From positions 1 through 25,176 of the forward strand of contig JBDRUT010000024.1 of the NCBI GenBank assembly GCA_039801465.1: a stretch of 25,176 nt of DNA, in the 5' to 3' direction. The number at the start of each line of letters is the position of its first letter. The first letter of the stretch is position 1. The position numbers were made by a program, and so were the translations under genes. A model generated the notes under the pieces. It was not told the DNA's origin. It made no database searches and saw only the letters and a list, made by a program, of their open reading frames with translations. The DNA is from JAOABV01 sp039801465. GTDB taxonomy: Bacteria > Hydrothermota > Tepidihabitantia > Tepidihabitantales > CAIPLT01. Of the stretch, positions 1-8,846 are shown in pieces.

Positions 1-2571
1 AAGTCTAAATTGTGCCATTGTGCCTGGAGTAATTAAAGTGTCAGAACAGACAGTAAATGGATTGGTTGCATTACTGGCAGTATTATTGGGTAAGATTGTG
101 CCAAAGCTACCTTGATTATCAAGAATTGTAATATGCGGTGTTGAAGTAAATAAAGTTGCTGAGACATCTTCAGCATTAGCACCGCCAATATTTTTGAGTG
201 TGACGACAATATCAACAGTTTCACCACGATTGAATATACCGTTATTATTGCCACCGACAACTGCCGCACTCTGATAGTTTATAATTGGTGCATAGACTCT
301 AATTGACTTATAAGAACGAAAAGTGCTGTCATTGTTGTCTTTGAATACAACACTTAAGTTGATTGAATAATTGTTTGGACAATTTCTGCTAATACGGAAT
401 TGATACATCGGATTAGAATATGCAGAATCATTAACTGAGATATTACCATACCAAGCAGAATCAACTAATCTTGTAACAAATGAGTCATTAGTTGTCAATT
501 TGCCGTAAACATTATATGCGGATTCGACACCAATATTTTTTGCCCAAACACCATAATCAATTAGCTCTCCAGGATTGGCTTGACCATTTGCATTAGAATC
601 ATTCATAACCGTTGAACTCGCAACAACAAAAGGACCTGCTGGCACAATTACCGGAATTGAATCAAAATAAGTCGCTTTATTATAAGCAGAGACAGTGATA
701 TTCAGATATCCAAGGTCAAGCACTGGCTGACTGAATGTAATTTGGGCATTACCTGAAGCATCAGTATAAGCAGAACCATAAAGCAGAGTATCCTTAAAAA
801 TACCGATTAAAGCATCTTGGACACCAGGCACGGAAATATTGATATTATTGGAACCGAGAAGGAAGACAGATGGATGATTAACAGTCATTGGTTGCGGTGG
901 CAAAGTGCGAACTGTTACTGAAGCATCACCAAAAATATGCCATGGTTGAAATTCTTTAACACCATCCATTGCTGGTAAATAAGCGGCAATCATATGACAC
1001 GAGCCATTAAACATAATACCACCAATCGTGTGATTACGGTCTTGGACTAATAATGAGCATGCTGCAGATTGTGCTACAGTTGGTGGAACCCAGGATTGAG
1101 ATATGCTACTTCCATAAAATGCGATTGCACCAGTTGGCGCAGATGGTGTTCCCGCTCGTAACCAGGCTTCACCAAAACAAGTGCCATTATCAAATTCACC
1201 ATTATAACAGGCAACAGAAATTATATATGGTAATTTATTCGTATTAGTTAAAGCGAACACATTACTATTAGAGAATCCTGTCGAACCCCAAGAAGTTGTG
1301 CTACCATGACCAATATAATTCACTATTGACCGTCCATCATTAATTCCTGATGAAACCATTGCAATTGTTCCATAAGGGTCATAGATGCGGTCAACTGAGA
1401 TATAATTGTATGCTAAAAGCATTGCTCGTAACCAGTTGCATCGGGTTGAGTCCGGATAAGGAGTACCGCCGGTTTGATTAGACGCAACGCCCATTCCTTT
1501 TCTTTCCCAGTCACCACCGGTAACTAATGTTCTCTCATAAATTATTGTCCGATTGACTTGATTGTCAACATCAGCTGTCGAATTAGCGGAAAATCGAGAA
1601 ACAAAAGCATCCGGATAGTAGTCATTGCCTTCAAGATATGTATAAACCGGGTCAGAGATATCGTTTACTGAGATACCAACAGTTGGAGATGGAGGAACAT
1701 CACCAGCGTCACCCACAATTAAAATCCACACTAAACCACCGAGATTATATTCACTCTGCAGAAAATTCTTAATTGCCTGATAACCTGAACCAGTTTCTTG
1801 AGGATAACGAACCAATTTTGTTGGAATTCCTTTCATTCGTTTCCAACGAACAAAAGGTAGCATATTATTATAATACTGGTTAGCAGCAATAATAACCATT
1901 CGACCAGCCCGTTCTAAAACTGAATCGTAGCGAGTCGACGAGAAATTCAAAAAGAAATTCTCATAAATTTCCTGAAACTCGCGGGTAACTTTAATTGAAT
2001 TTTGACTTCGAATCTTTATATTTTTACCCTGTGTCCCGGTTTTAAAAACTTCGACAACTATATTTTGACAGACTCTTAATTCGCCTCGCTGGGGATTGTA
2101 TTGAAAAGGATTGAAATGGAGCGTCAGACCACGATAATCTCGAATAATGAAGGGCTCAGAAATATCAATTAAATTCTCCGGAAACCATTTGTCTTCAGAA
2201 TAAAAAGAACTAAACTCATAAGGAACTAAATCTGGATTGATATCACGCGTCAGATTTCCTTTTGATGGTAAAATCGGGTTGACCTTAAAAGTTTCGTATC
2301 GAGCATCAACAATCCGATAACCATATTCACCGATGTCATCAATAATAATACTCCGATATAATCTTGGTAGTTCAGGATAACCTTTGTCTAAATAGGTAAC
2401 CGCACCAGGTAAAACCACACGGTCATAAAGTTTCCCATCAACCCAAACGTGTTCTAAACTATAGTCCGGAAGATTAAATTCAATAGTGGTTGAAAAATCA
2501 TTGTCTTGTAGCACTCTGGCAGTCGGAACAAAACTATTAAATACTATTGCACAAATAATTAATAAATTCAT
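1..2571 (-). CDS. Secreted gingipain-family (C25) cysteine peptidase, C-terminus beyond the window
   Basis: The reading frame is open from an ATG at 2571 to base 1, giving 857 residues with no stop, so the C-terminus lies outside. The start follows a strong ribosome binding site (AGGAGG, four bases before ATG) and opens a hydrophobic signal peptide (MNLLIICAIVFNSF). Residues about 20-215 look like a propeptide and about 219-565 the peptidase. The C25 catalytic pair is visible: His422 in NYIGHGS and Cys455 in ISVACYNGEF, 33 residues apart, the same spacing as in Rgp and Kgp gingipains. Beyond this come an Ig-like domain and at least two CARDB-like beta domains (about 645-750 and 760-857, with NxGExxDxxVxxKNIG patterns). 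Family members are exported, usually by the type IX system, and act at the cell surface on proteins or on other secreted cargo. A C-terminal sorting domain is expected but not visible. Family call is firm; substrate is unknown. Confidence 0.9.
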   Translation of the reverse strand, partial: MNLLIICAIVFNSFVPTARVLQDNDFSTTIEFNLPDYSLEHVWVDGKLYDRVVLPGAVTYLDKGYPELPRLYRSIIIDDIGEYGYRIVDARYETFKVNPILPSKGNLTRDINPDLVPYEFSSFYSEDKWFPENLIDISEPFIIRDYRGLTLHFNPFQYNPQRGELRVCQNIVVEVFKTGTQGKNIKIRSQNSIKVTREFQEIYENFFLNFSSTRYDSVLERAGRMVIIAANQYYNNMLPFVRWKRMKGIPTKLVRYPQETGSGYQAIKNFLQSEYNLGGLVWILIVGDAGDVPPSPTVGISVNDISDPVYTYLEGNDYYPDAFVSRFSANSTADVDNQVNRTIIYERTLVTGGDWERKGMGVASNQTGGTPYPDSTRCNWLRAMLLAYNYISVDRIYDPYGTIAMVSSGINDGRSIVNYIGHGSTTSWGSTGFSNSNVFALTNTNKLPYIISVACYNGEFDNGTCFGEAWLRAGTPSAPTGAIAFYGSSISQSWVPPTVAQSAACSLLVQDRNHTIGGIMFNGSCHMIAAYLPAMDGVKEFQPWHIFGDASVTVRTLPPQPMTVNHPSVFLLGSNNINISVPGVQDALIGIFKDTLLYGSAYTDASGNAQITFSQPVLDLGYLNITVSAYNKATYFDSIPVIVPAGPFVVASSTVMNDSNANGQANPGELIDYGVWAKNIGVESAYNVYGKLTTNDSFVTRLVDSAWYGNISVNDSAYSNPMYQFRISRNCPNNYSINLSVVFKDNNDSTFRSYKSIRVYAPIINYQSAAVVGGNNNGIFNRGETVDIVVTLKNIGGANAEDVSATLFTSTPHITILDNQGSFGTILPNNTASNATNPFTVCSDTLITPGTMAQFRL

Positions 2572-2591
2572 TGTGCCTCCTATATGGCATA

Positions 2592-2630
2592 ATCATTAAT
2601 GATACTATTTCAGTATGGTATCTTAATGAT
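2592..2630. promoter_or_regulatory. Inverted repeat upstream of the C25 peptidase gene
   Basis: The arm ATCATTAATGATAC (2592-2605) is matched in reverse complement by GTATCTTAATGAT (2618-2630) with one unpaired base, leaving a 12-base loop. The left arm itself contains the perfect 12-base palindrome ATCATTAATGAT. It lies 20-60 bases upstream of the peptidase start, where an operator or a 5' leader hairpin would sit. The rest of the 2572-2909 spacer is AT-rich and holds no gene that I can see; the promoter of the opposite gene is listed separately. Confidence 0.4.
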
Positions 2631-2833
2631 ATAATTTGCCCATTTATTTGGGTGTTTTTTAACATTAACTTCAACGATAAATTTTACTACTTAAATTTAA
2701 TACTGTCAATTATTTTATTTAATAATTACAAACCATAAAAAAGCACACGAACATATTCCTGACATAACAAACGCAAGAAAATTCCCTATACTCATTACAA
2801 AATCGCCTTCTTTAAAATTATCTACAATAGAGA

Positions 2834-2862
2834 TTGACTTTTTAATTATCTATGATTACAAT
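2834..2862 (+). promoter_or_regulatory. Predicted sigma-70 promoter of the radical SAM gene
   Basis: TTGACT (2834-2839), a 17-base spacer and TACAAT (2857-2862) each match the vegetative consensus in five of six positions. Transcription would start near 2869, about 40 bases before the likely ATG at 2910. A separate TATAAT at 2901-2906 has no matching -35 box. Confidence 0.5.
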
Positions 2863-2909
2863 GAATTGAAAATTATGATTCATTACAAAAATAAGAACTT
2901 TATAATTTG

Positions 2910-5486
2910 ATGAAATTGATGGAAGAAAAATTAAGACAGATTTTACCTTTAGTCACAAAACCAATTCGTTATACTGGGGGTGAATATAATATTTACATCA
3001 AAGAAGTAGAGAATCACCCAATATACTTTGGGTTAATCATGCCCGAAGTGTATGAAATTGGAATGTCAAATTATGGTCTCAAGATTCTCTATTCAATCCT
3101 TAATCGACAAAAGAATGTTGTTGCGGAACGGGCTTATGCTCCTTGGATTGATTTTGGCGATAAATTGAAAGACAATAATGTATCTTTATACTCTTTAGAA
3201 TCAAAACGACCATTAAAGAAATTTGATATCCTTGGTTTTTCTTTACAAAGCGAATTGTCTTATACTAATGTTTTATATATGTTAGATTTGTCTGGTATTC
3301 CACTTTGGGCAAAAGACCGCAATGAAAAAGACCCATTAATTATTGCTGGTGGTCCCTGCTGTGTTAATCCATTACCAGTGCAAGACTTCTTTGACTGTTT
3401 TGTCATCGGTGACGGTGAAGAAGTTATTTTGGAAATAGTTGAAATATATGAAAACTGGAATCGAAAAAACCGTGCTGATTTACTGAACATGCTATCAAAG
3501 ATTGAAGGTGTTTATGTTCCGTTAGTTCATACTCGTAATAAGATAATCAAACGTCGAATAATCTCTGCTTTAAAAGAAGAAGATTTTCCTTATCCACCAA
3601 TTGTGCCAATATGCGAGATTGTGCATGACCGATTAACCATTGAAATCGCCCGGGGCTGTTCCCGTGGTTGTCGATTCTGTCAAGCTGGTATAATCAATCG
3701 GCCGGTTCGACGACGCACAACTTCAGAAATCTTAAGGTTAGCCGAAAGGGGAATGCGTTCTTCTGGTTGGGAAGAAGTTTCTTTACTTTCACTTTCCGCA
3801 ACTGATTATCCCCAATTAGAAGAACTCGTAAGTCAACTTATTTATCTGACCGCCAAAAGAAAAGTTGCGGTTTCATTGCCTTCAATGCGTGGCGAAGATT
3901 TAAACGAACAATTATTAAAGAGTATCTTAGCAATAAAAAAAACCGGCTTAACTTTTGCTCCTGAAACCTGTAATGCCCGATTACAATCTTTGATTAATAA
4001 AGATATTAGTCAAGAGAAAGTATTCCGCTCCATTGCTTTAGCTTCAACTGTTGGCTGGCGTAATATCAAATTGTATTTTATGATTGGTCTCCCCAATGAA
4101 GAATCTACTGACCTTGATGCAATTATAGAATTTGTTAATACCGCGGCCAAGATTGCTAAAAACGCAACAATCAAACTGAGCATTAGTCAATTTATTCCTA
4201 AACCCCACACACCCTTGCAATGGACAAAATTTGAAACCTCAAAAGTAATTGAAGAGAAAATTGCATATCTACGACAGCACTTAAAATTCCGGAGAAATAT
4301 TAATCCTAAATGGGAAAATCCCGCTGTTTCTTATATTCAAGCTATTTTGGCAAGAGGCGACGAAAAACTAAATCCGGTTTTATTTGAAGTATATAAAAAT
4401 AACGGTATTTTCCAAGATTGGACTGAAAAATTTAATATTGAAATATGGCAAAAAAGTTTCACCCATAATCAAATAGATGTTAACGATTATCTTAAAGAGA
4501 AAAATCTAAAAGAAACTCTTCCGTGGGATTTTATTGATGTCGGTGTTGAGAAAACTTTTTTGAAAAATGAATATCTCAAAGCATTTAATTATGAAAAGAC
4601 CGCTGATTGCCAATTATTTTGTCAGCGGTGTGGAATTGAAAGTTGTGATATAGCGAAAATTCCTGGTCAACTACTAATAGATAAAGAAGAAAAAACCGCT
4701 GTGACTATCAATAAGCATGTTGACCAAGAAGAAACAACCAAACCACATATTCCAATTCAACCTGAATTTGATGAATCTCAAGAAAAACATAGTGTATTTA
4801 AGTGGAGTCTCCCCCAATTAGAAAATAGTGATTTCTTAGCGTATCGCACTCGTGATGGCTCATTGAATTTGAATGTTAAAGTTCGATTTAAATATATTGT
4901 TGGTGAATCATTTCGCTTCGCTGGACATCTCGATATTGTTCGTGCAATATACCGTGCTTTGCGCCGGTCAGAACTTCCAATTGCATATTCCAAAGGATTC
5001 TCTCCTCATCCTCTGGTCTCATTTGGCCCCCCTTTACAAGTTGGAGTTATTTCTAATGCAGAATATTTTGATTTAGAAATGACACGATATTATAGTGGTA
5101 ATATTATTCGTGATTTAGGAATCTTTTTTCCTAAAGACATTAGAATCGTCGATGCACGCCTTATTAGTCGCCGAACACCTTCTTTAGGTAAATCCTGCAA
5201 TCTCATTCAATATCTGATAACAGACATACCTTGGGAATCTGACATTGAAGCCATCCTGAAAAGACAAAAAAATATCAACGGAATAGAAGAAATCGTATTT
5301 AGTACACCTCAAAGTCTACAACTATATATCAACATCGGTCCGAAAATCAAGTTATATTCAATTCTCCAGGAATTGTTTTTACTGGACGAAACAAAAGTTC
5401 GGCAATTAAATGTTGTCCGTCAAGAAATTTACGCAGTCAAAAATGGTAAAAGATTTACTCCTATGGAAGTTACGGAAAATTTTTAA
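2910..5486 (+). CDS. Radical SAM protein (TIGR03960 type) fused to a C-terminal DUF2344/TIGR03936 domain
   Basis: This 858-residue protein joins two parts that are often separate genes. Residues about 20-220 resemble the B12-binding-like N-terminal fold of TIGR03960 proteins, without the base-off DxHxxG motif. The radical SAM core follows, with its [4Fe-4S] ligands Cys250, Cys254 and Cys257 in RGCSRGCRFC. A second cysteine cluster (Cys567, 571, 574, 579) lies between the domains, as in the family. From about 656 the sequence is DUF2344, with AGHLDIVRAIYRALRR and AYSKGFSPHPLVSFGPPL. The reaction is unknown; in many genomes the pair lies beside RNase G and ribosomal protein genes, so an RNA or ribosome modification role is often suspected. 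Here rng follows 165 bases downstream, but rplU/rpmA do not. TTG 2907, ATG 2910 and ATG 2919 are all possible starts without a clear Shine-Dalgarno; ATG 2910 was preferred. Confidence 0.88.
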   Translation: MKLMEEKLRQILPLVTKPIRYTGGEYNIYIKEVENHPIYFGLIMPEVYEIGMSNYGLKILYSILNRQKNVVAERAYAPWIDFGDKLKDNNVSLYSLESKRPLKKFDILGFSLQSELSYTNVLYMLDLSGIPLWAKDRNEKDPLIIAGGPCCVNPLPVQDFFDCFVIGDGEEVILEIVEIYENWNRKNRADLLNMLSKIEGVYVPLVHTRNKIIKRRIISALKEEDFPYPPIVPICEIVHDRLTIEIARGCSRGCRFCQAGIINRPVRRRTTSEILRLAERGMRSSGWEEVSLLSLSATDYPQLEELVSQLIYLTAKRKVAVSLPSMRGEDLNEQLLKSILAIKKTGLTFAPETCNARLQSLINKDISQEKVFRSIALASTVGWRNIKLYFMIGLPNEESTDLDAIIEFVNTAAKIAKNATIKLSISQFIPKPHTPLQWTKFETSKVIEEKIAYLRQHLKFRRNINPKWENPAVSYIQAILARGDEKLNPVLFEVYKNNGIFQDWTEKFNIEIWQKSFTHNQIDVNDYLKEKNLKETLPWDFIDVGVEKTFLKNEYLKAFNYEKTADCQLFCQRCGIESCDIAKIPGQLLIDKEEKTAVTINKHVDQEETTKPHIPIQPEFDESQEKHSVFKWSLPQLENSDFLAYRTRDGSLNLNVKVRFKYIVGESFRFAGHLDIVRAIYRALRRSELPIAYSKGFSPHPLVSFGPPLQVGVISNAEYFDLEMTRYYSGNIIRDLGIFFPKDIRIVDARLISRRTPSLGKSCNLIQYLITDIPWESDIEAILKRQKNINGIEEIVFSTPQSLQLYINIGPKIKLYSILQELFLLDETKVRQLNVVRQEIYAVKNGKRFTPMEVTENF

Positions 5487-5618
5487 AGGTTATGATTGAA
5501 ATATAAAAAAAAGATTATTTAACTTAAAGGTGCAAATGTATTTTGCTACGCCAAATATTAAGTTGTTTAATTATGATAAATAGAATATGACATCAGCAAT
5601 CAAAAATAATATCAAAAT

Positions 5619-5639
5619 ATACAACAATTACTGTTGTAT
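5619..5639 (+). promoter_or_regulatory. Hairpin in the rng leader
   Basis: ATACAACA (5619-5626) and TGTTGTAT (5632-5639) form a perfect 8-bp stem with a 5-base loop, ending 12 bases before the rng ATG. There is no T-tract, so it is not a terminator. RNase E/G genes are autoregulated through their 5' leader in enterobacteria, so a leader hairpin is of interest; a regulatory role here is inference. Confidence 0.4.
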
Positions 5640-5651
5640 CGAAGAAAAACT

Positions 5652-7139
5652 ATGAAGGTAAAAAAAGAGATTATTCTTGCTAGTAGTGATTCAGAAATTC
5701 GAATTGCAATCTTAGAAGATTCGCAATTAGTAGAGTTTTTTATTGAACACGATACTAAAAGCGCTTTAGTCGGAAGGATATATAAAGGAATTGTAGAAAA
5801 TGTTGTAAAAGGGTTAAGAGGTGCCTTTGTCAATTTAGGCTTAAAGAAAAATGGATTCTTACCTTTAGCCGATATTCCTGAGTTAGAAGCATTCGACGAA
5901 TCAAAACTTGAAATCGAACCGGAAGATAAAAAACCAGTTAGCCGGGAATTATCAATTAGTCCTGGACAGGAAATTCTCTGTCAAGTTACTAAAGAACCAC
6001 TTGGTGAAAAAGGAGTGCGCGTAACTTCTTACATATCTTTGGCGGGAAGAAATTTGGTTTATTTTCCATCCGTGCCGAGAATTGGTATTTCTCGTCGCAT
6101 TCGCGACCGGAAAACAAGAACGAGATTGAGAGCCTTGGCAAAACAGATAAAAAAGCGGGATGTTGGACTAATTATTCGGACATCAGCCGAGAATGCAACT
6201 GATGATGAGATAAGAAATGAATATCGTGCTTTAGAAATCAAATGGGCAGAAATTCAAGCACGCGCTAATCAAGAAAAAGCACCGACCCTTTTATATGATG
6301 AGTCAGATATTATTACCCAAATCGTTCGTGATTTATTTACTCATGATGTCGAATCCCTAATTGTTGATTCAGAAGAAAAATATAAAGAAATAATTGATGC
6401 CTTAAAGATCATGGCACCGAGTTTAATTCCACGAGTCTCATTATATCGTGGCGAAGTGCCAATTTTCGAACATTATGGCATTGAAGAACAATTGAATCGA
6501 GCTTTAGAACGCCGAATTTGGCTAAAAAGCGGCGGATTTATCACAATTGACCAAACCGAAGCCCTGGTCGCAATTGATGTCAATTCAGGTCGATTCGCCC
6601 AAGAAGAAGACCCTGAGCGATTAATATTGCAAACAAATTTAGAAGCTGCATCAGAAATTGCACGACAAATTCGCCTCCGGGACCTATCAGGTTTGATTAT
6701 TATTGACTTTATTGATATGAAAGAACAGAAAAATATGGATATCGTCGTGCGCGAACTTAAGATGTGTTTAGAAAATGACCGTGCCAAAGCAGATTTTGCT
6801 AAAGTTAGTCGTTTTGGAATTCTTGAAATGACGCGCGAACGGATTCGGCCAAGTTTATTACACACTCTATGTGAAGTCTGTCCCGTATGTAAAGGATTAG
6901 GGAGAGTTTTGTCAAGAACTGAAATCGCAATGAAAATCGAAAGGACACTGTATGCCAAAAGTCAACAACTAACTGGTCAAAAAGTTAAAATTATGGTTGC
7001 ACCCCAAAATTATGAATTTCTGCTTTCCGAACGCGAAGAGCAACTATCAGAAATCGCTAAGAAATATAAACTGGCATTAGAAATTAAACCTGATAATCAA
7101 ATACCCATAACCGAATTTAAGATTTATATTGGCACTTAA
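5652..7139 (+). CDS. rng: Ribonuclease G / ribonuclease E family endoribonuclease
   Basis: Single-strand-specific endoribonuclease for rRNA maturation and mRNA decay. An N-terminal S1 RNA-binding domain (about 35-120, VGRIYKGIVENVV and GAFVNLGLKKNGFLPLADI) precedes the catalytic region. The two metal-binding aspartates are Asp309 (VAIDVNSG) and Asp352 (IIIDFIDM), 43 residues apart as in E. coli RNase E Asp303/Asp346. The Zn-link cysteines are Cys410 and Cys413 (CPVC), again at the E. coli distance from the first aspartate. At 495 residues it is G-sized and lacks the degradosome scaffold tail of RNase E. I chose ATG 5652 over the in-frame TTG 5634, which lies inside a hairpin; only a weak GAAG precedes the ATG. 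It follows the radical SAM gene, a common pairing. Confidence 0.95.
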   Translation: MKVKKEIILASSDSEIRIAILEDSQLVEFFIEHDTKSALVGRIYKGIVENVVKGLRGAFVNLGLKKNGFLPLADIPELEAFDESKLEIEPEDKKPVSRELSISPGQEILCQVTKEPLGEKGVRVTSYISLAGRNLVYFPSVPRIGISRRIRDRKTRTRLRALAKQIKKRDVGLIIRTSAENATDDEIRNEYRALEIKWAEIQARANQEKAPTLLYDESDIITQIVRDLFTHDVESLIVDSEEKYKEIIDALKIMAPSLIPRVSLYRGEVPIFEHYGIEEQLNRALERRIWLKSGGFITIDQTEALVAIDVNSGRFAQEEDPERLILQTNLEAASEIARQIRLRDLSGLIIIDFIDMKEQKNMDIVVRELKMCLENDRAKADFAKVSRFGILEMTRERIRPSLLHTLCEVCPVCKGLGRVLSRTEIAMKIERTLYAKSQQLTGQKVKIMVAPQNYEFLLSEREEQLSEIAKKYKLALEIKPDNQIPITEFKIYIGT

Positions 7140-7211
7140 TCTTGAAATCAATATGTTTTCTATCGCTTTGGGTTAAATTTTATTAATAATTTATAGTAGT
7201 AAGATAAACTA

Positions 7212-8447
7212 ATGACACGAATTTTACTTATTTTGATAGTTATTGTCGAAATTTGTTCTGCTTATAATTCGATAAATGTTACCACTAATTGGACGCTGAT
7301 TTTCTATAAAAAGTTTATTTCACCTTTACAAGGACAACATATTTGTAATTTTTCACCAACCTGCTCACAATTTTTCCGAGCCAGTGTAAATAAATACGGT
7401 TTTCTAATTGGCTCAATAATGGGTGCCGACCGTCTATTAAGATGTAATCCTTCAGCCTGGAATTATCTTGACCAATATTATTTCGGAATCCATAACGACC
7501 GAATTGATGACCCACCAGAAAACCACTACCTTAAATTATTAAAAATTAAAACTCCAACATTGAAAAACAATCAGGAAATTCTAACCTTAAATCTTCGTGT
7601 TAAAAAACAATCTATATTTCAGTTCACAGACACTGCAATCCTGAAATTACTCGACGAATTAGATTTTGCTGATTATTTATTTGATAATCATGATTATCTG
7701 CGGGCAATCGGTGAATACAAAAGGATACTTTTTTATTTAGAACCAATTGATAACTATTTAGACCTTAAACAATATATTGAACTAAAAATTGCAGAATCAT
7801 ATCTAAAAATAAAAGAATTTGACCAAGCCTGGTATTATTTTAGCAAAAACCAAAGCCCATATTTCTATTTTGGTCAAGCCAGAATCTGTTTTGAACAAAA
7901 TAATTATCAAGAAGCGAGAAATAAGTTACAATTTTTAGAAAATACTGAATTGGACAAAGAAAGAATAATTCTCACTGGCTGGTCATACTATAAAGAGCGA
8001 AATTTTATGCAAGGTGCGCGATTCTTTGACGAAAACAAGTCTAAAGATACTACTAATTTATTATACGAATTATCGAAGTATGATGGTTCAGATATAAAAC
8101 ATCGTAGTCAAACACTATCAACCCTAATGTCTTCCATAATTCCTGGTTTAGGCCAAGTTTATTGCAATCGATTTGGCGATGGAATGTATTCATTTATAAC
8201 AGTAGTCAGTTCCGGGTTAATTGCCAATTATTATTATCATAATGACTCTTCTCGAATAAAATTCGGAATTTTTGCTTTTCTGACTACTTATTTCTGGCTC
8301 GGAAATATTTACGGCGCTAACATTTCTGCCCGAGACTTTAATGAATACCAAATAAGAAACTATCAAAATCGAATTGATGATATTTTAAGCAGGTTCAATT
8401 TTACTCAGAAATATTATGATTTGATTAATAAAATAAAAGATAAATAA
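7212..8447 (+). CDS. yidD: YidD domain fused to TPR repeats and a C-terminal membrane domain
   Basis: Residues about 25-85 are a YidD domain, the small protein that helps the YidC insertase and usually stands alone at 70-90 residues: FYKKFISPLQG, CNFSPTCSQFFRAS and GADRLLRCNP are its signature. Here it follows a signal-like N-terminus (MTRILLILIVIVEICSA). Residues about 150-290 contain TPR-like helices (SYLKIKEFDQAWYYF, ARICFEQNNYQEARNKL). Residues about 303-390 form a hydrophobic domain with SSIIPGLGQVYCNRFGDG, resembling TM2-type or DUF5683-like membrane domains; this same domain ends the protein at 8847-9731. No Shine-Dalgarno precedes the ATG; a TTGGGT-18-TATAGT promoter (7168-7197) would give a leader of only about 8 bases. 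A role in envelope assembly is likely; the exact job of the fusion is unknown. Confidence 0.85.
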   Translation: MTRILLILIVIVEICSAYNSINVTTNWTLIFYKKFISPLQGQHICNFSPTCSQFFRASVNKYGFLIGSIMGADRLLRCNPSAWNYLDQYYFGIHNDRIDDPPENHYLKLLKIKTPTLKNNQEILTLNLRVKKQSIFQFTDTAILKLLDELDFADYLFDNHDYLRAIGEYKRILFYLEPIDNYLDLKQYIELKIAESYLKIKEFDQAWYYFSKNQSPYFYFGQARICFEQNNYQEARNKLQFLENTELDKERIILTGWSYYKERNFMQGARFFDENKSKDTTNLLYELSKYDGSDIKHRSQTLSTLMSSIIPGLGQVYCNRFGDGMYSFITVVSSGLIANYYYHNDSSRIKFGIFAFLTTYFWLGNIYGANISARDFNEYQIRNYQNRIDDILSRFNFTQKYYDLINKIKDK

Positions 8448-8453
8448 AAAATT

Positions 8454-8831
8454 ATGAAATACGTTTTTATTTTTTTAGGGCTTTTAATCATAAGTATGAC
8501 CGTTATTGGCTATTTTCAATATCGTCATCTATTTGTGAATGTTGATAAAGATGAAAGAGTTGCCAATATAATTAGAGAATGTGAGGATAACCTGGATGAA
8601 TTAGAAGATGATTACAATTTTATCGTTCGAAATGCATCACGACTTTCACACCATGACCGCCAAAAAATTTCTTCACTTAAAGCGAAAATAAACTTTTTTC
8701 GGGTTAATATAAACAGTCTAAAGAAAACCAAAGACGAAGCCAGAATTATTTTATTGGTGAGAACCTGCGACCAAGTTTATAATTCGGCCCGAGCACTTGC
8801 GGACAATTTAATAGCAAAAATCGGATATTAA
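8454..8831 (+). CDS. Small single-pass membrane protein with helical cytoplasmic or periplasmic tail
   Basis: I do not recognise this 125-residue protein. Residues 3-21 are one hydrophobic segment (YVFIFLGLLIISMTVIGYF). The remainder is charged and predicted helical, with heptad-like stretches (RECEDNLDELEDDYNFIVR, KISSLKAKINFFRVNINSL) suggesting a short coiled coil or helical hairpin. It begins 6 bases after the YidD fusion and ends 15 bases before the next TPR protein, so the three are probably one operon and may form an envelope complex. No Shine-Dalgarno is evident. Confidence 0.7.
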   Translation: MKYVFIFLGLLIISMTVIGYFQYRHLFVNVDKDERVANIIRECEDNLDELEDDYNFIVRNASRLSHHDRQKISSLKAKINFFRVNINSLKKTKDEARIILLVRTCDQVYNSARALADNLIAKIGY

Positions 8832-8846
8832 ATCGGCTCGAATAAA

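Noticed and set aside
5634..5651. Upstream TTG start for rng
   Set aside because: It would start within a perfect hairpin and add six non-conserved residues; ATG 5652 fits the family better.
6473..6958. 161-codon minus-strand open frame inside rng
   Set aside because: It lies opposite the conserved catalytic region of RNase G and shows no domain; a shadow frame.
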